This document shows, piece by piece, positions 1-9,223 of a DNA stretch of 64,000 nucleotides. This DNA is from Myxococcota bacterium (GTDB lineage: Bacteria > Myxococcota_A > UBA9160 > SMWR01). The notes beneath the pieces are model-generated. The model did no database searches. It was not told the DNA's origin and saw only the letters and a program-made list of their open reading frames with translations. The position numbers and the translations under genes were made by a program. The stretch is from positions 121,665-185,664 of the forward strand of contig JAKVBI010000002.1 of the NCBI GenBank assembly GCA_022447545.1, given 5' to 3'. Numbering within the stretch: the stretch's first letter is position 1; each line of letters starts with the position of its first letter.

Positions 1-1108
1 TTTCCTGATCGGTGCCATCCCCCTCGCTCTGTCCTTCGCCCTGATGTGGACGGTCTCGCCCTTCGAGGATCAGACCGGGAAGTTCTTCTACTACGCGTTC
101 GCCTACGCGTTGATGTCGGTCACCTCCACGGTGGTCTCGGTCCCCTATCTGGCATTGATTCCCGAAATGGCGACGCGGTACGACGAGCGAACCGCTGTCA
201 ACGCATTCCGCGCGGGGGCTGCAGTCCTCGGAACCCTTGCAGCGGTAGGCATGAAACCTCTGGTGGATTCCCTGGGAGGAGGACCCGAGGCGTGGGCAAC
301 GACGGGCCTCATCGCATCAGTGTGGGTCGCGGTCTTGTGGTTACCCGTTCATCGCGTGAGCTTCGAGCGTTCCGAATACCAACGCATGGTGACCGTAGGA
401 ATCCTGGAAGGGCTGAGAATCGCACTTCGCCAGCGGTCCTACCGCATCCTGATGGCCCTCTACATCTTCAGTCGAATCGCAATCGACCTGATTGGGGCGC
501 TCTTTCTGCTCTACTTCACCTTCTATGTGGGACGCGCCGACGATTTCAGCAAGACCCTCGCTCTCTTCCTATTGGTTGGTGTTGCGTCACTCGCGTTCTG
601 GCTGCGCGTGTCCCGGACGAGCGACAAACGAACGATTTTTCTCATCGGATCGATCTGGTGGATCGTCTCACAACTGATCATCTACGCAGCGGAGCCGGAC
701 TGGGCACGCTGGTCGATGTTCCTGATCGCCGCCGTCGCCGCCGTGGGCTATGCAGCCTGCGATCTCATGCCCTGGGCCATGCTGGGCGACGTCGTGGATG
801 AAGACGAACTCGCGACCGGTGAGCGCCGAGAGGGCTTATTCGTGGGACTGTTCATGTTCCTGCGCAAATTGGGGGGAGCCACGGCGATCCTGGTGGTTGG
901 AATCGCACTCGACCTGGTGGGGTACGTCGGCTCGGCGGACCCAGAATCACAACCCCAGCTGGCGATCGACGGAATCCGCGCCCTGACGAGTCTGGGCCCC
1001 GCCTTCTTTCTCACTCTTGCCGTCCTGGCCGCCCTCCCGTACCCCCTGAGCCGGAAGGCACACGCGGACATCCTGGAACGCGTCGAGCGGAAGCGCAACG
1101 CAACCTGA
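1..1108 (+). CDS. MFS transporter, GPH (MelB-like) family, 5' truncated by window edge
   Basis: This is a multi-spanning inner-membrane transporter of the glycoside-pentoside-hexuronide:cation symporter branch of the major facilitator superfamily. The reading frame is already open at base 2, so the true start lies upstream of the window and the N-terminal helices are missing. Visible family signatures are VPYLALIPEM followed by DERT and an NAFR stretch (loop 2/3), and late in the protein the LGDVVDEDELATGERREG segment that precedes the penultimate helices, as in MelB/YihO-type proteins. About eight hydrophobic segments can be seen. The substrate cannot be read from sequence, though a sugar or glycoside with Na+ or H+ is usual for the family. 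It converges on the downstream leftward hydrolase gene with only an 8 bp gap. Confidence 0.85.
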   Translation, partial: FLIGAIPLALSFALMWTVSPFEDQTGKFFYYAFAYALMSVTSTVVSVPYLALIPEMATRYDERTAVNAFRAGAAVLGTLAAVGMKPLVDSLGGGPEAWATTGLIASVWVAVLWLPVHRVSFERSEYQRMVTVGILEGLRIALRQRSYRILMALYIFSRIAIDLIGALFLLYFTFYVGRADDFSKTLALFLLVGVASLAFWLRVSRTSDKRTIFLIGSIWWIVSQLIIYAAEPDWARWSMFLIAAVAAVGYAACDLMPWAMLGDVVDEDELATGERREGLFVGLFMFLRKLGGATAILVVGIALDLVGYVGSADPESQPQLAIDGIRALTSLGPAFFLTLAVLAALPYPLSRKAHADILERVERKRNAT

Positions 1109-1116
1109 AAGAACAC

Positions 1117-2523
1117 TCAGCGCGCAACTCCGGCGGTCTGCAGACCCTGCTCGATCATCGCTGCCACCCGAGGGTGTGCACGGAAGGTCAAGTGTCCCCC
1201 CGGATACCACTCCATGGGAGGACGCCCCCAGTGGCGCCAGAGATCGCGCACCTGAGCGGGGGGTACGAGACGATCGGCACTGGCGCCGAAGATGTGACGA
1301 TGCTCCAAAGCCACCCGTGGCTCCAATACGAGGGGCGAGGACACCCCCATGACATTCCGAGCGCAGTCCAGATCGAGTCCTGCAGTCAGTGCATCTCTGA
1401 TCTGAAGTGAGGGACCGTGTCGTTCGATCAAGCCAATCAAGTCACTGACTGGAATCCCCGCGATCACGCACGCCAGTTCAGGTTCGACCGATGCGAGCAA
1501 CGATGCGGTGTAGCCACCCAGCGAATAACCCAGCACCCCAACGGGTGAGTCGCTCTGAGAACGGATCCAATGCAGCATCCGGCGGATGTCCCAAATGGCC
1601 TGAGTCTGGGCGTGCAGGGTGTCGAGCACGTCTCCACGCAAATAACCATCGCCGCTGCGACGTCCGATCTTGCGAGGACCGTGTAGGGGCAAAATGGGGA
1701 GCAGCAAGTTCGCACCGAGGCGGCGATGGAGCCACGCGGGCGGGAAGGCCAACCAATCCACGGCTGCGTGGCCCATCTGGTATCCATGGATGGCCACCAA
1801 CCAGGGTCGCCCCGGCTCCCGGTGCCGCAGCACCCAGGCGTGGGCCGTGCGATTGGGTACGTGAGAGAGCCATCGGTCCCGACCGGGCTCCTCGAGGTGG
1901 GGCTCGTAACCACTTTCGAAGTGCAGGTGCTCGAAGGTCACCCCTCCAGCACGTGCCGAGTCGAGCCCCGGATTCTCAGGCGCGGTGGGCGCTTGATGAT
2001 AATTCAGGGGATGATCGAGCCAGCCGCGATCGCGAAACCACTCTTGTGCGGCACGCGTCTCGGTGGAGATCCGCTTCCACTCGTCTCGGGAGGCCACCAC
2101 CAGAGTCGAGTGGATGAAGGCGAGCATCCACTCATCAACGGCAACCTGGGCCCATAGGGCAACTCCGTGCCGCGCGGTCGGCACCTCCTCCATGACCTCC
2201 TCGCTGCGAATCGCGTAGGCACCGGCAGAAAGTGCCGAGGCCAGAGCAGCGCATAGAAGCAGGGCCCCCACCCAGGGGCCCAACCAGACTCCCACCAGTG
2301 GGAGGACCACGACGCCAAGTGCCGCCCCAAATACGCAAAAGTGGGTGATCCTTCGGTCTCCCGGAAAGAGCAACAGTGCGAACCCGGAGGCGAGTTGCAA
2401 GCCACCCGGAAGGGCGCAGAGAGTGAACACCGCCCAACCCGAGTCGCCACCCGCACTCAGCCAAACGAACCCGGACAGAACCGGAAGCCAGGCCTGAGGG
2501 GCGAAGCGGGGTTCATCGGACAT
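1117..2523 (-). CDS. Membrane-anchored alpha/beta hydrolase (ABHD18/DUF2048-like)
   Basis: A 468-residue protein with a hydrophobic N-terminal third (about four membrane segments between residues 12 and 105), then an alpha/beta hydrolase domain. The oxyanion region is HGYQMGH at about 245-252. PLHGPRK at 279-285 resembles the PLHGPR motif of ABHD18-like hydrolases. The nucleophile elbow is GYSLGG with Ser334. A likely acid lies in ASADRLVPP, and the catalytic His in PGGHLTF near the C-terminus. The triad looks intact, so it is probably an active esterase or lipase-like enzyme facing one side of the membrane. The substrate is unknown. It lies 15 bp downstream of the leftward NSS transporter gene and may be co-transcribed with it. 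The ATG has only a weak Shine-Dalgarno sequence. Confidence 0.75.
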   Translation of the reverse strand: MSDEPRFAPQAWLPVLSGFVWLSAGGDSGWAVFTLCALPGGLQLASGFALLLFPGDRRITHFCVFGAALGVVVLPLVGVWLGPWVGALLLCAALASALSAGAYAIRSEEVMEEVPTARHGVALWAQVAVDEWMLAFIHSTLVVASRDEWKRISTETRAAQEWFRDRGWLDHPLNYHQAPTAPENPGLDSARAGGVTFEHLHFESGYEPHLEEPGRDRWLSHVPNRTAHAWVLRHREPGRPWLVAIHGYQMGHAAVDWLAFPPAWLHRRLGANLLLPILPLHGPRKIGRRSGDGYLRGDVLDTLHAQTQAIWDIRRMLHWIRSQSDSPVGVLGYSLGGYTASLLASVEPELACVIAGIPVSDLIGLIERHGPSLQIRDALTAGLDLDCARNVMGVSSPLVLEPRVALEHRHIFGASADRLVPPAQVRDLWRHWGRPPMEWYPGGHLTFRAHPRVAAMIEQGLQTAGVAR

Positions 2524-2538
2524 AGCCGGCTCTCGATC

Positions 2539-3873
2539 TCAGCCGCCGGAGACCAGCTCGGCGATGGCTCTGAGTGTCTTGGGAACGGCATCGTAGAGTA
2601 CGAAGACGAGCACCACGGGCACCAGAAAACGCAGGGACACTCGCCACAGCCCGAAGCCGGAGAATCTCTCAGCGCCCACCCGGGCCTCGGCCTCTGGATC
2701 CCTCATCACCCAACCCACGAAGATCGAGAGCAACAAACCGCCCCCGAGCAGAAACAGGTTGTTGGCCACCTGGTCAACCACATCGAGCACGCCCAGACTC
2801 CAGGCCGAGGGAACACCGAGCAATGTGATGAGACACCCCATGACCCAGGCAGCGCGGGTCCGGCTCCAATCAAAGAGATCGATGACCGAAGACACCACCA
2901 CCTCGAGCAGAGAGATTGCCGAGGTCAGAGCACCCACCACCAGAGCCGCAAAGAAAAGGAAGCCCACCACCCGACCCACGACCCCACCCATTTCTGCAAA
3001 CGTCTGGGGCAGGGTGATGAACAGGGCACCCACCGTGCTTCCGGTCACCTTGTCGGAGAGTCCCAGGGCAAAGATCAGAGGAAAGACCACCAACCCTGCC
3101 AGGAAGGCAACACCGATGTCGGCGGCTGCGATGAGCCCGGACTCTTTGGGCAGATGGTGATCCCGCCCGAGATAGCTCCCGAAGGTGAGCATGGCCCCCA
3201 TGCCCACGCTCAAACTGAAGAAGGCCTGACCCGCCGCCTGGGTCAAGACGCCCCGCGAAAGGACCTCCGAGAAGTCGGCTCTCAGGTAATAGTCGTATCC
3301 CGCGGACCCACCTTCGAGGGTGGCAGCGTAGAGCGCCAACCCGCAGATGAGGAGCGCCAGGATGGGCATGAGCAGTGTGGCCGCGCGCTCGATCCCCCCG
3401 GACACACCTCCTGCCACGATCCAGATCGTCAACGCCATGAAGACGAGGTGAAAGCCGAAAGCATCGCCTCCCTGGGCCATGTCTTCGAAGCGATCGGCGA
3501 TCTCCGCGTCGAAGCCGAGCAGAGCAATCCCCGCATAGCGCACGGTCCAGCCCGCGATCACACCGTAGTAGGACAGGATCGTGCACCCCGAGATCACGTA
3601 CAGGACACCCAGCGGGCGCCAAGCCTTACTTCCGGAGCGGAGGAACGCTCGGATGGGGCTGCTCTGGGCAGTGCGGCCCAGCACCAGTTCCGCCAGCAGG
3701 AGAGGCAATCCGACCAACAGAGTGAGCACGAGATACAGGGCCACGAAGGCGGCCCCCCCGTGCTCGGCGGTGAGGTACGAGAAGCGCCACATGTTGCCGA
3801 GCCCCACCGCGGAGCCCACGGCTGCCAGGATGAACCCGGGCCGACTCGACCAGCGTTCTCGTTCGCCGCTCAC
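2539..3873 (-). CDS. Sodium-dependent transporter, neurotransmitter:sodium symporter (NSS/SNF) family
   Basis: A 444-residue integral membrane protein of the LeuT-fold NSS family, which takes up amino acids or related amines with Na+. The N-terminal helix 1 signature WSSRPGFILAAVGSAVGLG then NMWRFSYLTAEHGG carries the unwound Na+/substrate-binding segment, and eleven to twelve hydrophobic helices follow. Length fits bacterial NSS proteins with 11-12 helices. I place the start at the GTG at 3873 because an AGGAGGG sequence lies a few bases upstream. The longer frame from 3912 would prepend 13 arginine-rich residues with no homologous look. Substrate is not predictable from what is visible. It diverges from the VOC gene across a 167 bp spacer that should hold both promoters. 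Confidence 0.9.
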   Translation of the reverse strand: MSGERERWSSRPGFILAAVGSAVGLGNMWRFSYLTAEHGGAAFVALYLVLTLLVGLPLLLAELVLGRTAQSSPIRAFLRSGSKAWRPLGVLYVISGCTILSYYGVIAGWTVRYAGIALLGFDAEIADRFEDMAQGGDAFGFHLVFMALTIWIVAGGVSGGIERAATLLMPILALLICGLALYAATLEGGSAGYDYYLRADFSEVLSRGVLTQAAGQAFFSLSVGMGAMLTFGSYLGRDHHLPKESGLIAAADIGVAFLAGLVVFPLIFALGLSDKVTGSTVGALFITLPQTFAEMGGVVGRVVGFLFFAALVVGALTSAISLLEVVVSSVIDLFDWSRTRAAWVMGCLITLLGVPSAWSLGVLDVVDQVANNLFLLGGGLLLSIFVGWVMRDPEAEARVGAERFSGFGLWRVSLRFLVPVVLVFVLYDAVPKTLRAIAELVSGG

Positions 3874-4040
3874 CCTTCCCTCCTGCGCCGTCAACCGTGA
3901 CCGCAGACGCACCGTGGCGCCGGAGGAGCGGTCGCGTCGCCCGAGGGCTCAAAACGGCGACCGGGCGAAGATACCGCCCGTCGGAACGATCTGCCGCGCC
4001 GCGGTCGCATCAGGACGTGAGAAAAGGCAAGGTCTGGTCC

Positions 4041-4805
4041 ATGAGCCAGGTGTCCGACACAAGCGTCTTGCTGGACCACATCGCGTTGGCAGTGCCCGAC
4101 GACGCCGAGGTCGGCCCTCTACTCGGCACGAAACTGGGTGGCAGGGCCGCCAAAGCAGGACCGGGCCGCGGGTTCCGCTTCTGGCAATGGGAATATGCGA
4201 ATGGGGGGCGCCTGGAAATTCTCCGCCCCGACGGTCCCCCGGATGGTTTCCTGCACCGCTTCCTGGATCGACGCGGCCCGGGATTCCACCACGTGACCTT
4301 CAAGGTTCCTGATCTCCAGCGCGCCACCAAGCGGGCCTCCGACGCGGGCTATGAAGTCGTGGGCGTCGATCTTTCGGATCCCACCTGGAAAGAGGCGTTC
4401 CTGCACCCGCGCCGGGCCGGAGGCATCGTGGTGCAATTCGCGGAAGAACACGAGGAACCGGACAATCTCTCGAGGACGCACCTCGCCTATCGTCCCCCCC
4501 CGCGCCCGGAGGTCGAGTTGGTGGGGCTGCGGATGCGTGCCCGGGATCCCGAAACCGCCCGAGCGCAGTGGGAGACATTGCTGGGTGCACGATGCCGGGA
4601 AGAGGCCGGCCTGCTGCTGTTCCACTGGCCCGACTCCCCCCTGCGAATCGCCGTGCAGATCGATGCACGCGCCAGTGAGGGGCCCGTTGCCATCGAGGTC
4701 TCGGCCCCCGACTCCATCGACCTGCCCGAAGCACCCGACCCCGTGCTCGGGGTTCGCTTCACACGCGTTCCGCGGGCAGCGGCTACAGAGGATCATCCCG
4801 CCTGA
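4041..4805 (+). CDS. VOC-superfamily (glyoxalase/bleomycin-resistance-like) protein
   Basis: A 254-residue soluble protein built from two vicinal-oxygen-chelate half domains. LLDHIALAVPDD opens the first betaalphabetabetabeta module and GPGFHHVTFKVPDL the second strand set, with a weaker second module from about residue 155 (VELVGLRMRARDPE). The spacing and the HHVTF motif resemble methylmalonyl-CoA epimerase-like or ring-cleavage relatives, but I cannot assign a reaction. The ATG at 4041 is chosen because it sits directly before the conserved first strand, and upstream in-frame sequence is arginine-rich and unlike protein. The 3' end overlaps that of the converging antiporter gene by 23 bp, so transcription from the two sides runs into each other. 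Confidence 0.75.
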   Translation: MSQVSDTSVLLDHIALAVPDDAEVGPLLGTKLGGRAAKAGPGRGFRFWQWEYANGGRLEILRPDGPPDGFLHRFLDRRGPGFHHVTFKVPDLQRATKRASDAGYEVVGVDLSDPTWKEAFLHPRRAGGIVVQFAEEHEEPDNLSRTHLAYRPPPRPEVELVGLRMRARDPETARAQWETLLGARCREEAGLLLFHWPDSPLRIAVQIDARASEGPVAIEVSAPDSIDLPEAPDPVLGVRFTRVPRAAATEDHPA

Positions 4806-6537
4806 GGCTTGACTGCAGGACATTCCACATCTCGGCGGAACTCTCGGCCCGGAACAACCGACCCGCTTCCTCGGGCCCGAGCCCACTGGCAATCGTGTGA
4901 AGGATCTCGAGCTGGGAGTCCCGGTCGTCGGCGGGCGTGAGGATCAGAAAGATCAGATGTGCAGGCTGATCGTCGACGGCGTCCCAGTCGAGCCCCTCCT
5001 TGGAAATGCCGAGCAGAACCCGCGGACGTTGGAGTCGCTCCAATCGAGCGTGGGGAATCGCGATGCCGTGACCCACACCCGTCCCCATGGTCTCCTCCCG
5101 AGCTCGCACGGCGTCCCTCAACTCCGCAGCATCGAGGGTCGTGTCGATTTGACTGGCGAAAACCACGAGTTCGTCGATGGCTTCGTAGCGCGTACGCGCG
5201 CCCAGGCGGGGAAACAGCCCCTCCACGGTGAAGAAGCCCATCACATTCAGAGCGTCCCGCCTCCGCAACGACCAGACCAATGCAGGGCCCACCACCAGGG
5301 AGGACACGATGGCGGCGAATACGATGGCCACGAACATCGCCTGCCCGATCAAACCGGCCTGAACCGCCACGACCGCCAGCAGCACCGCCATGGAATCTCC
5401 GGGAATGTGTGCGATGGCGGTGGGAAGCCGGTCAAAGGCTGGAATCCGCACGAGCGCAGTGCCCAACCAGGCCCCGAGGAACTTGCCGAGCATCGACACG
5501 ATCGCCACGAGCGCGACCAGACCCAGCTCGAAATGGTCCACAAAATCCACGTGCAAACAGATGCTGGCAAAAAACAGCGGAACGAAGATCGCCTCGACCA
5601 TCTGCGTGATGACGGAACGGGTGTGTTCCGACAGGGCGTTGTGGTCACCCGCCATGACCCCGGCGATCAGAAAACCGAAGATGGGATGGATCCCGATGGC
5701 TTCGGTCGCGATCCCGCATGCCAGCCCCAGGCAGACCACGAATGAAAGAGGCGTCGCAGGGCTCGGAAAGCCCCGTCGATCGAACCAACGCAAAACCTTC
5801 GTGACACCCGAACGGCCCGCGGTCCCACAGAAAGCGGAAAACGCCAGGGTTCCGACTACCACACCGACGATGGGCATGGCAGCGGCGCCTCCGGCTCCAT
5901 CGCCCGCACCCAGCAGCCCCAGCACGACGGCCAGCACCAGCCAGCCCAACAAGTCGTTGATCGCCATGGCCGACAGCAACAACAACCCGAGATCGGACTT
6001 CACGATCTTCAAGTCAAAGAGCAGGCGTGCGACCGCCGTGATCGCCGTGATCGACACGGCGGTCCCCACGAACAACGAGAACGCGAGCCTGGGCGCCCCG
6101 GGCTCAGCCCAATCCTCGTAGAGCCACCCACCTAACAAAGTCCCGATCAACAGGGGGACCACCACACCCGTCACAGCCACGGCCAGCGACTGGCGGCGCA
6201 GCTTCCAAGCGCTGGCGACATCGACCTCGAGACCGATCACGAGCAGTAGGAAGAGGACTCCGATCTGTGCCATGGCCTCGAACATGGCGATCTGGAGGTC
6301 ATCATCGGGGAAGAGGGAGGCGAAGGTCTCGGGTGCCAGAGTGCCGAGTACCGTCCTACCGAGCAGCAAACCCGCCAGGATCTCGCCCACCAGGGCCGGT
6401 TGCCCAAAGCGGCGAAAGGCCTCACCGAGCAACCGTGCCGTTCCGAGCACGACGAGGATCTGGACGAGAAACAACAGCAACTGCTCTTCTGTCACGTCCC
6501 CACCAATAGCCGATCGAGGTGGGATGGGAACATCCAT
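4783..6537 (-). CDS. CPA2-type cation:proton antiporter fused to a PTS EIIA (PtsN-like) domain
   Basis: About 584 residues. The N-terminal 400 form a Na+/H+ exchanger domain of the CPA2 family with about 12 helices, starting EEQLLLFLVQILVVLGTARL and containing the conserved GLEVD and GFLIAG segments. The C-terminal 150 residues form a PTS fructose-type IIA domain with GHGIAIPHARLE, where the His (about residue 496) is the usual phosphorylation site, and a matching helix region (TPADDRDSQLEILHTIASGL). The fusion suggests antiport controlled by a phosphotransfer relay or by carbon/nitrogen status, as known for free EIIANtr acting on K+ transport. That functional link is inference. Start: ATG at 6537, or a GTG at 6495. 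A longer frame to 6951 would run into the divergent aminopeptidase gene and is not credible. Confidence 0.85.
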   Translation of the reverse strand: MDVPIPPRSAIGGDVTEEQLLLFLVQILVVLGTARLLGEAFRRFGQPALVGEILAGLLLGRTVLGTLAPETFASLFPDDDLQIAMFEAMAQIGVLFLLLVIGLEVDVASAWKLRRQSLAVAVTGVVVPLLIGTLLGGWLYEDWAEPGAPRLAFSLFVGTAVSITAITAVARLLFDLKIVKSDLGLLLLSAMAINDLLGWLVLAVVLGLLGAGDGAGGAAAMPIVGVVVGTLAFSAFCGTAGRSGVTKVLRWFDRRGFPSPATPLSFVVCLGLACGIATEAIGIHPIFGFLIAGVMAGDHNALSEHTRSVITQMVEAIFVPLFFASICLHVDFVDHFELGLVALVAIVSMLGKFLGAWLGTALVRIPAFDRLPTAIAHIPGDSMAVLLAVVAVQAGLIGQAMFVAIVFAAIVSSLVVGPALVWSLRRRDALNVMGFFTVEGLFPRLGARTRYEAIDELVVFASQIDTTLDAAELRDAVRAREETMGTGVGHGIAIPHARLERLQRPRVLLGISKEGLDWDAVDDQPAHLIFLILTPADDRDSQLEILHTIASGLGPEEAGRLFRAESSAEMWNVLQSSLRRDDPL

Positions 6538-6625
6538 ACCCTCGAAGCCAAGCCAGAGGGCCGCCGGGCCCCGGGGAAATTGATACGATCGCCGACCTCC
6601 CGTCGCCCCATGAAGGAGTCCTGGC

Positions 6626-9223
6626 GTGACCGCCCGCAAGACGAAACGATCCCGACATCGACTGGTCCCCTGGATCCGCCCTTCGCACGTGGCCCTGCAC
6701 GTAGACGTGGCACCGGAGCGCAGTGAAACGTTCCGGGGAGAGGTGAAAATCCAGATCGACGTGGCGCGCTCCACCAAGCGCATTCGCCTCCACGCCGTGG
6801 GGCTGCGCGTGACGAGACCCCGCATCGAATTCGGCAACCAAAAGCTGCGGGGGCGGGTCGAAGTCCTGCGAGATCTCGAAATGGTGGAAATCTCCTTCGA
6901 CCAAACCCTCTCAGCTGGTCCCGCAACTTTGACGCTCGCGTTCGCGGGCAAGCTCCGCGACGACCTCTGCGGACTCTACGGAGTGCGCGCAGGAGGACGT
7001 CGCTACGCCTTCACTCAGCTCGAGGCCACCGACGCCCGAAAATTCTTTCCGTGCTTCGATGAACCCGCCATGAAGGCCCGCTTCACGGTGTCGGTGACCA
7101 CCTCCCAGGCCAACACGGTGCTCTCCAACGCACCGATCGAGAGCACGACCCGCTCGACCGGACGCCGCGGTCCGCGGTCCAAGACGGTTCTCTTCGCCAC
7201 GACACCGCCGCTATCGACCTATCTCCTCGCCCTGGCTGTGGGAGTTCTCGAATCTTCACGCCCCACGTACCTGGGCCCCACGGAGATCCGCGTTTGGCAC
7301 ACGCCCGGTCAGAGAAGGCTGACCCGCTTCGGACTCGAGGCCGCTCGAGAATGCCTGAGCCGTCTCGAGCGCTACTTCGGCATCCCCTACCCCTACGCGA
7401 AGTTGGACCTCGTGGCCGTCCCGGACTTCGAGTTCGGTGCCATGGAGAACGCGGGCGCTGTCTTCTTCAGGGAGACCCTCCTGTTACTCGATCGATCGAG
7501 ATCCACCCTCGCCGAGCGCAAACGCGCCGCCGAAGTGATCTGCCACGAACTCGCTCACATGTGGTACGGCGACTTGGTCACCATGGAATGGTGGGACGAC
7601 CTTTGGCTCAACGAGGCGTTCGCCACCTGGATGGCCTTCCACATCGTCGATCAGTGGCAGCCCGATTGGAAGATGTGGCAGGACTTCCAACACGGGCGCT
7701 CCGCGGCCCTTTCCATGGATGCCCTGCGCCATTCCCACCCCATCTATGTGGATGTTCGTACCGCGGAGCAGGCCAGCGAGAATTTCGACCTGATCACCTA
7801 CGAGAAGGGCGCCTCGGTGGTCCGGATGCTGGAGCGATACCTGGGCGCTCCCTCGTTCCGCAAGGGGGTGCGCGCGTACATTCGCGAGCACCGAGAGGGA
7901 AACGCCGTGGCAGATGATCTTTGGAATGCGCTCTCGCAGGCCTCGGGACAAGATGTAAAGCGGGTGGCGCGCGCGTGGATCGAACAGGAGGGATATCCCG
8001 TCGTTTCCGTCCAGCACGAACGATCCCGTGGCCGCTCCTACCTGAACCTGCGCCAGGAACGCTTCCTCGAGCAGACGAAACCTCGCAGCCGGCGGCGCGG
8101 CACCCCCCGCTGGCCCGTCCCTCTGGTCGCTCGCGTGGGCAGCGGTCGCCGCGCCCGCGACGAGAAGTTCCTGTTGGAACGAGCGCAAGGGCGCTGGCCC
8201 CTCGGGCGCACGGAACCTCGTTTCGTGTATGCAAATTCCCAAGAGTCGGGCTTCTACCGCCCCCTCCACAGCGACGACGGGCTCACCTCCATCCTGCAGA
8301 ATCTGTCGATCCTCTCGCCCGTGGAACGCATGGGCCTCGTCGATCACCAGTGGGCCCTGGTTCGAGCGGGCCGTGCACCTGTCGGTAGCATCCTCGACCT
8401 CACTCGTGGTTTGGCTCGAGACACTGAAGCCGACGTCCTGAAAGCCTTGCGCCAGCCTCTGGCCTTCCTGGGGACGAGTCTGATCCCCGACGCCGCCGCG
8501 GATTGCGCGGAAACCTATGGCGATTTTCTGACCGAGTGTTTCGCCCAGCCTTTCGAGCAACTGGGATGGAAACCCTCACCCCGTGAAGACGATGCCACAC
8601 GGGTCCGACGCGCCGTGCTGCTCTCCATTCTGGGAGGGATCGCAGCCCCGGAGGCAGTACTGGCCGAGGCGAGCCGCCAGTGCCAGCGCTACCTGGACGA
8701 TCACCGAGCCGTCGATGCCAACCTCGCCGACGACGTGGTCTTCCTTGCGGCTCGAAGTGGGGGGGCTCGGCTCCACCGGGATTTCGTGCGAGCCATGGAA
8801 AAAGCCGCAACCCCCCAGGACAAGAGGCGCTTCCTGTTCGCCCTGGCTCGCTTCCGCGCCCCCGCACAGATCGACCGCAGTCTGGCCATGACCCTCACCC
8901 CACGGGTGGCCACTCAGGACGTGATCTTCGTTCTCGTGCAACTGCTCCAGAACCCCGCCGCTTCCGAGACCACGTGGGAATTCATCGTGAAACACTGGGG
9001 CAAGCTGCGCCCTCGCCTGCCGTCCCTGATGGCCAGCCGCCTGATCGAGGCAACACCCGCACTGCGCAGCCCGGCTCGGCGCCGCGACGTGGCCACCTTC
9101 TTCCGCCGCAACCCCGTACCCGGTGGCGACCGGGCCCTGCGACAGGCCCTGGAACGCTTCGATTGGTATCGGGGCTTTCGGCGCCGTGCAGCCTCGGACC
9201 TGCGCCGCACGCTAGAGGGCTGA
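6626..9223 (+). CDS. M1 family metalloaminopeptidase
   Basis: An 865-residue zinc aminopeptidase that removes N-terminal residues from peptides. The exopeptidase motif GAMEN is at residues 271-275. The zinc motif is HELAH at 307-311 with the third ligand Glu330 in LWLNEAF, exactly the M1 spacing. An N-terminal saddle domain (1-190) and a long helical C-terminal ERAP1-like domain (about 520-865) complete a full-length family member. No signal peptide is visible, so it is cytosolic. Translation starts at GTG 6626 with GAAGGAG seven bases upstream. It diverges from the antiporter gene across 88 bp, and its stop overlaps the converging dipeptidase gene by 12 bp. Confidence 0.95.
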   Translation: MTARKTKRSRHRLVPWIRPSHVALHVDVAPERSETFRGEVKIQIDVARSTKRIRLHAVGLRVTRPRIEFGNQKLRGRVEVLRDLEMVEISFDQTLSAGPATLTLAFAGKLRDDLCGLYGVRAGGRRYAFTQLEATDARKFFPCFDEPAMKARFTVSVTTSQANTVLSNAPIESTTRSTGRRGPRSKTVLFATTPPLSTYLLALAVGVLESSRPTYLGPTEIRVWHTPGQRRLTRFGLEAARECLSRLERYFGIPYPYAKLDLVAVPDFEFGAMENAGAVFFRETLLLLDRSRSTLAERKRAAEVICHELAHMWYGDLVTMEWWDDLWLNEAFATWMAFHIVDQWQPDWKMWQDFQHGRSAALSMDALRHSHPIYVDVRTAEQASENFDLITYEKGASVVRMLERYLGAPSFRKGVRAYIREHREGNAVADDLWNALSQASGQDVKRVARAWIEQEGYPVVSVQHERSRGRSYLNLRQERFLEQTKPRSRRRGTPRWPVPLVARVGSGRRARDEKFLLERAQGRWPLGRTEPRFVYANSQESGFYRPLHSDDGLTSILQNLSILSPVERMGLVDHQWALVRAGRAPVGSILDLTRGLARDTEADVLKALRQPLAFLGTSLIPDAAADCAETYGDFLTECFAQPFEQLGWKPSPREDDATRVRRAVLLSILGGIAAPEAVLAEASRQCQRYLDDHRAVDANLADDVVFLAARSGGARLHRDFVRAMEKAATPQDKRRFLFALARFRAPAQIDRSLAMTLTPRVATQDVIFVLVQLLQNPAASETTWEFIVKHWGKLRPRLPSLMASRLIEATPALRSPARRRDVATFFRRNPVPGGDRALRQALERFDWYRGFRRRAASDLRRTLEG

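Noticed and set aside
2341-3900. A long rightward frame opposite the NSS transporter
   Set aside because: Its protein is rich in Arg, Gln, His and Gly with no hydrophobic core and lies antisense to a clear transporter; a codon-bias artefact of GC-rich DNA.
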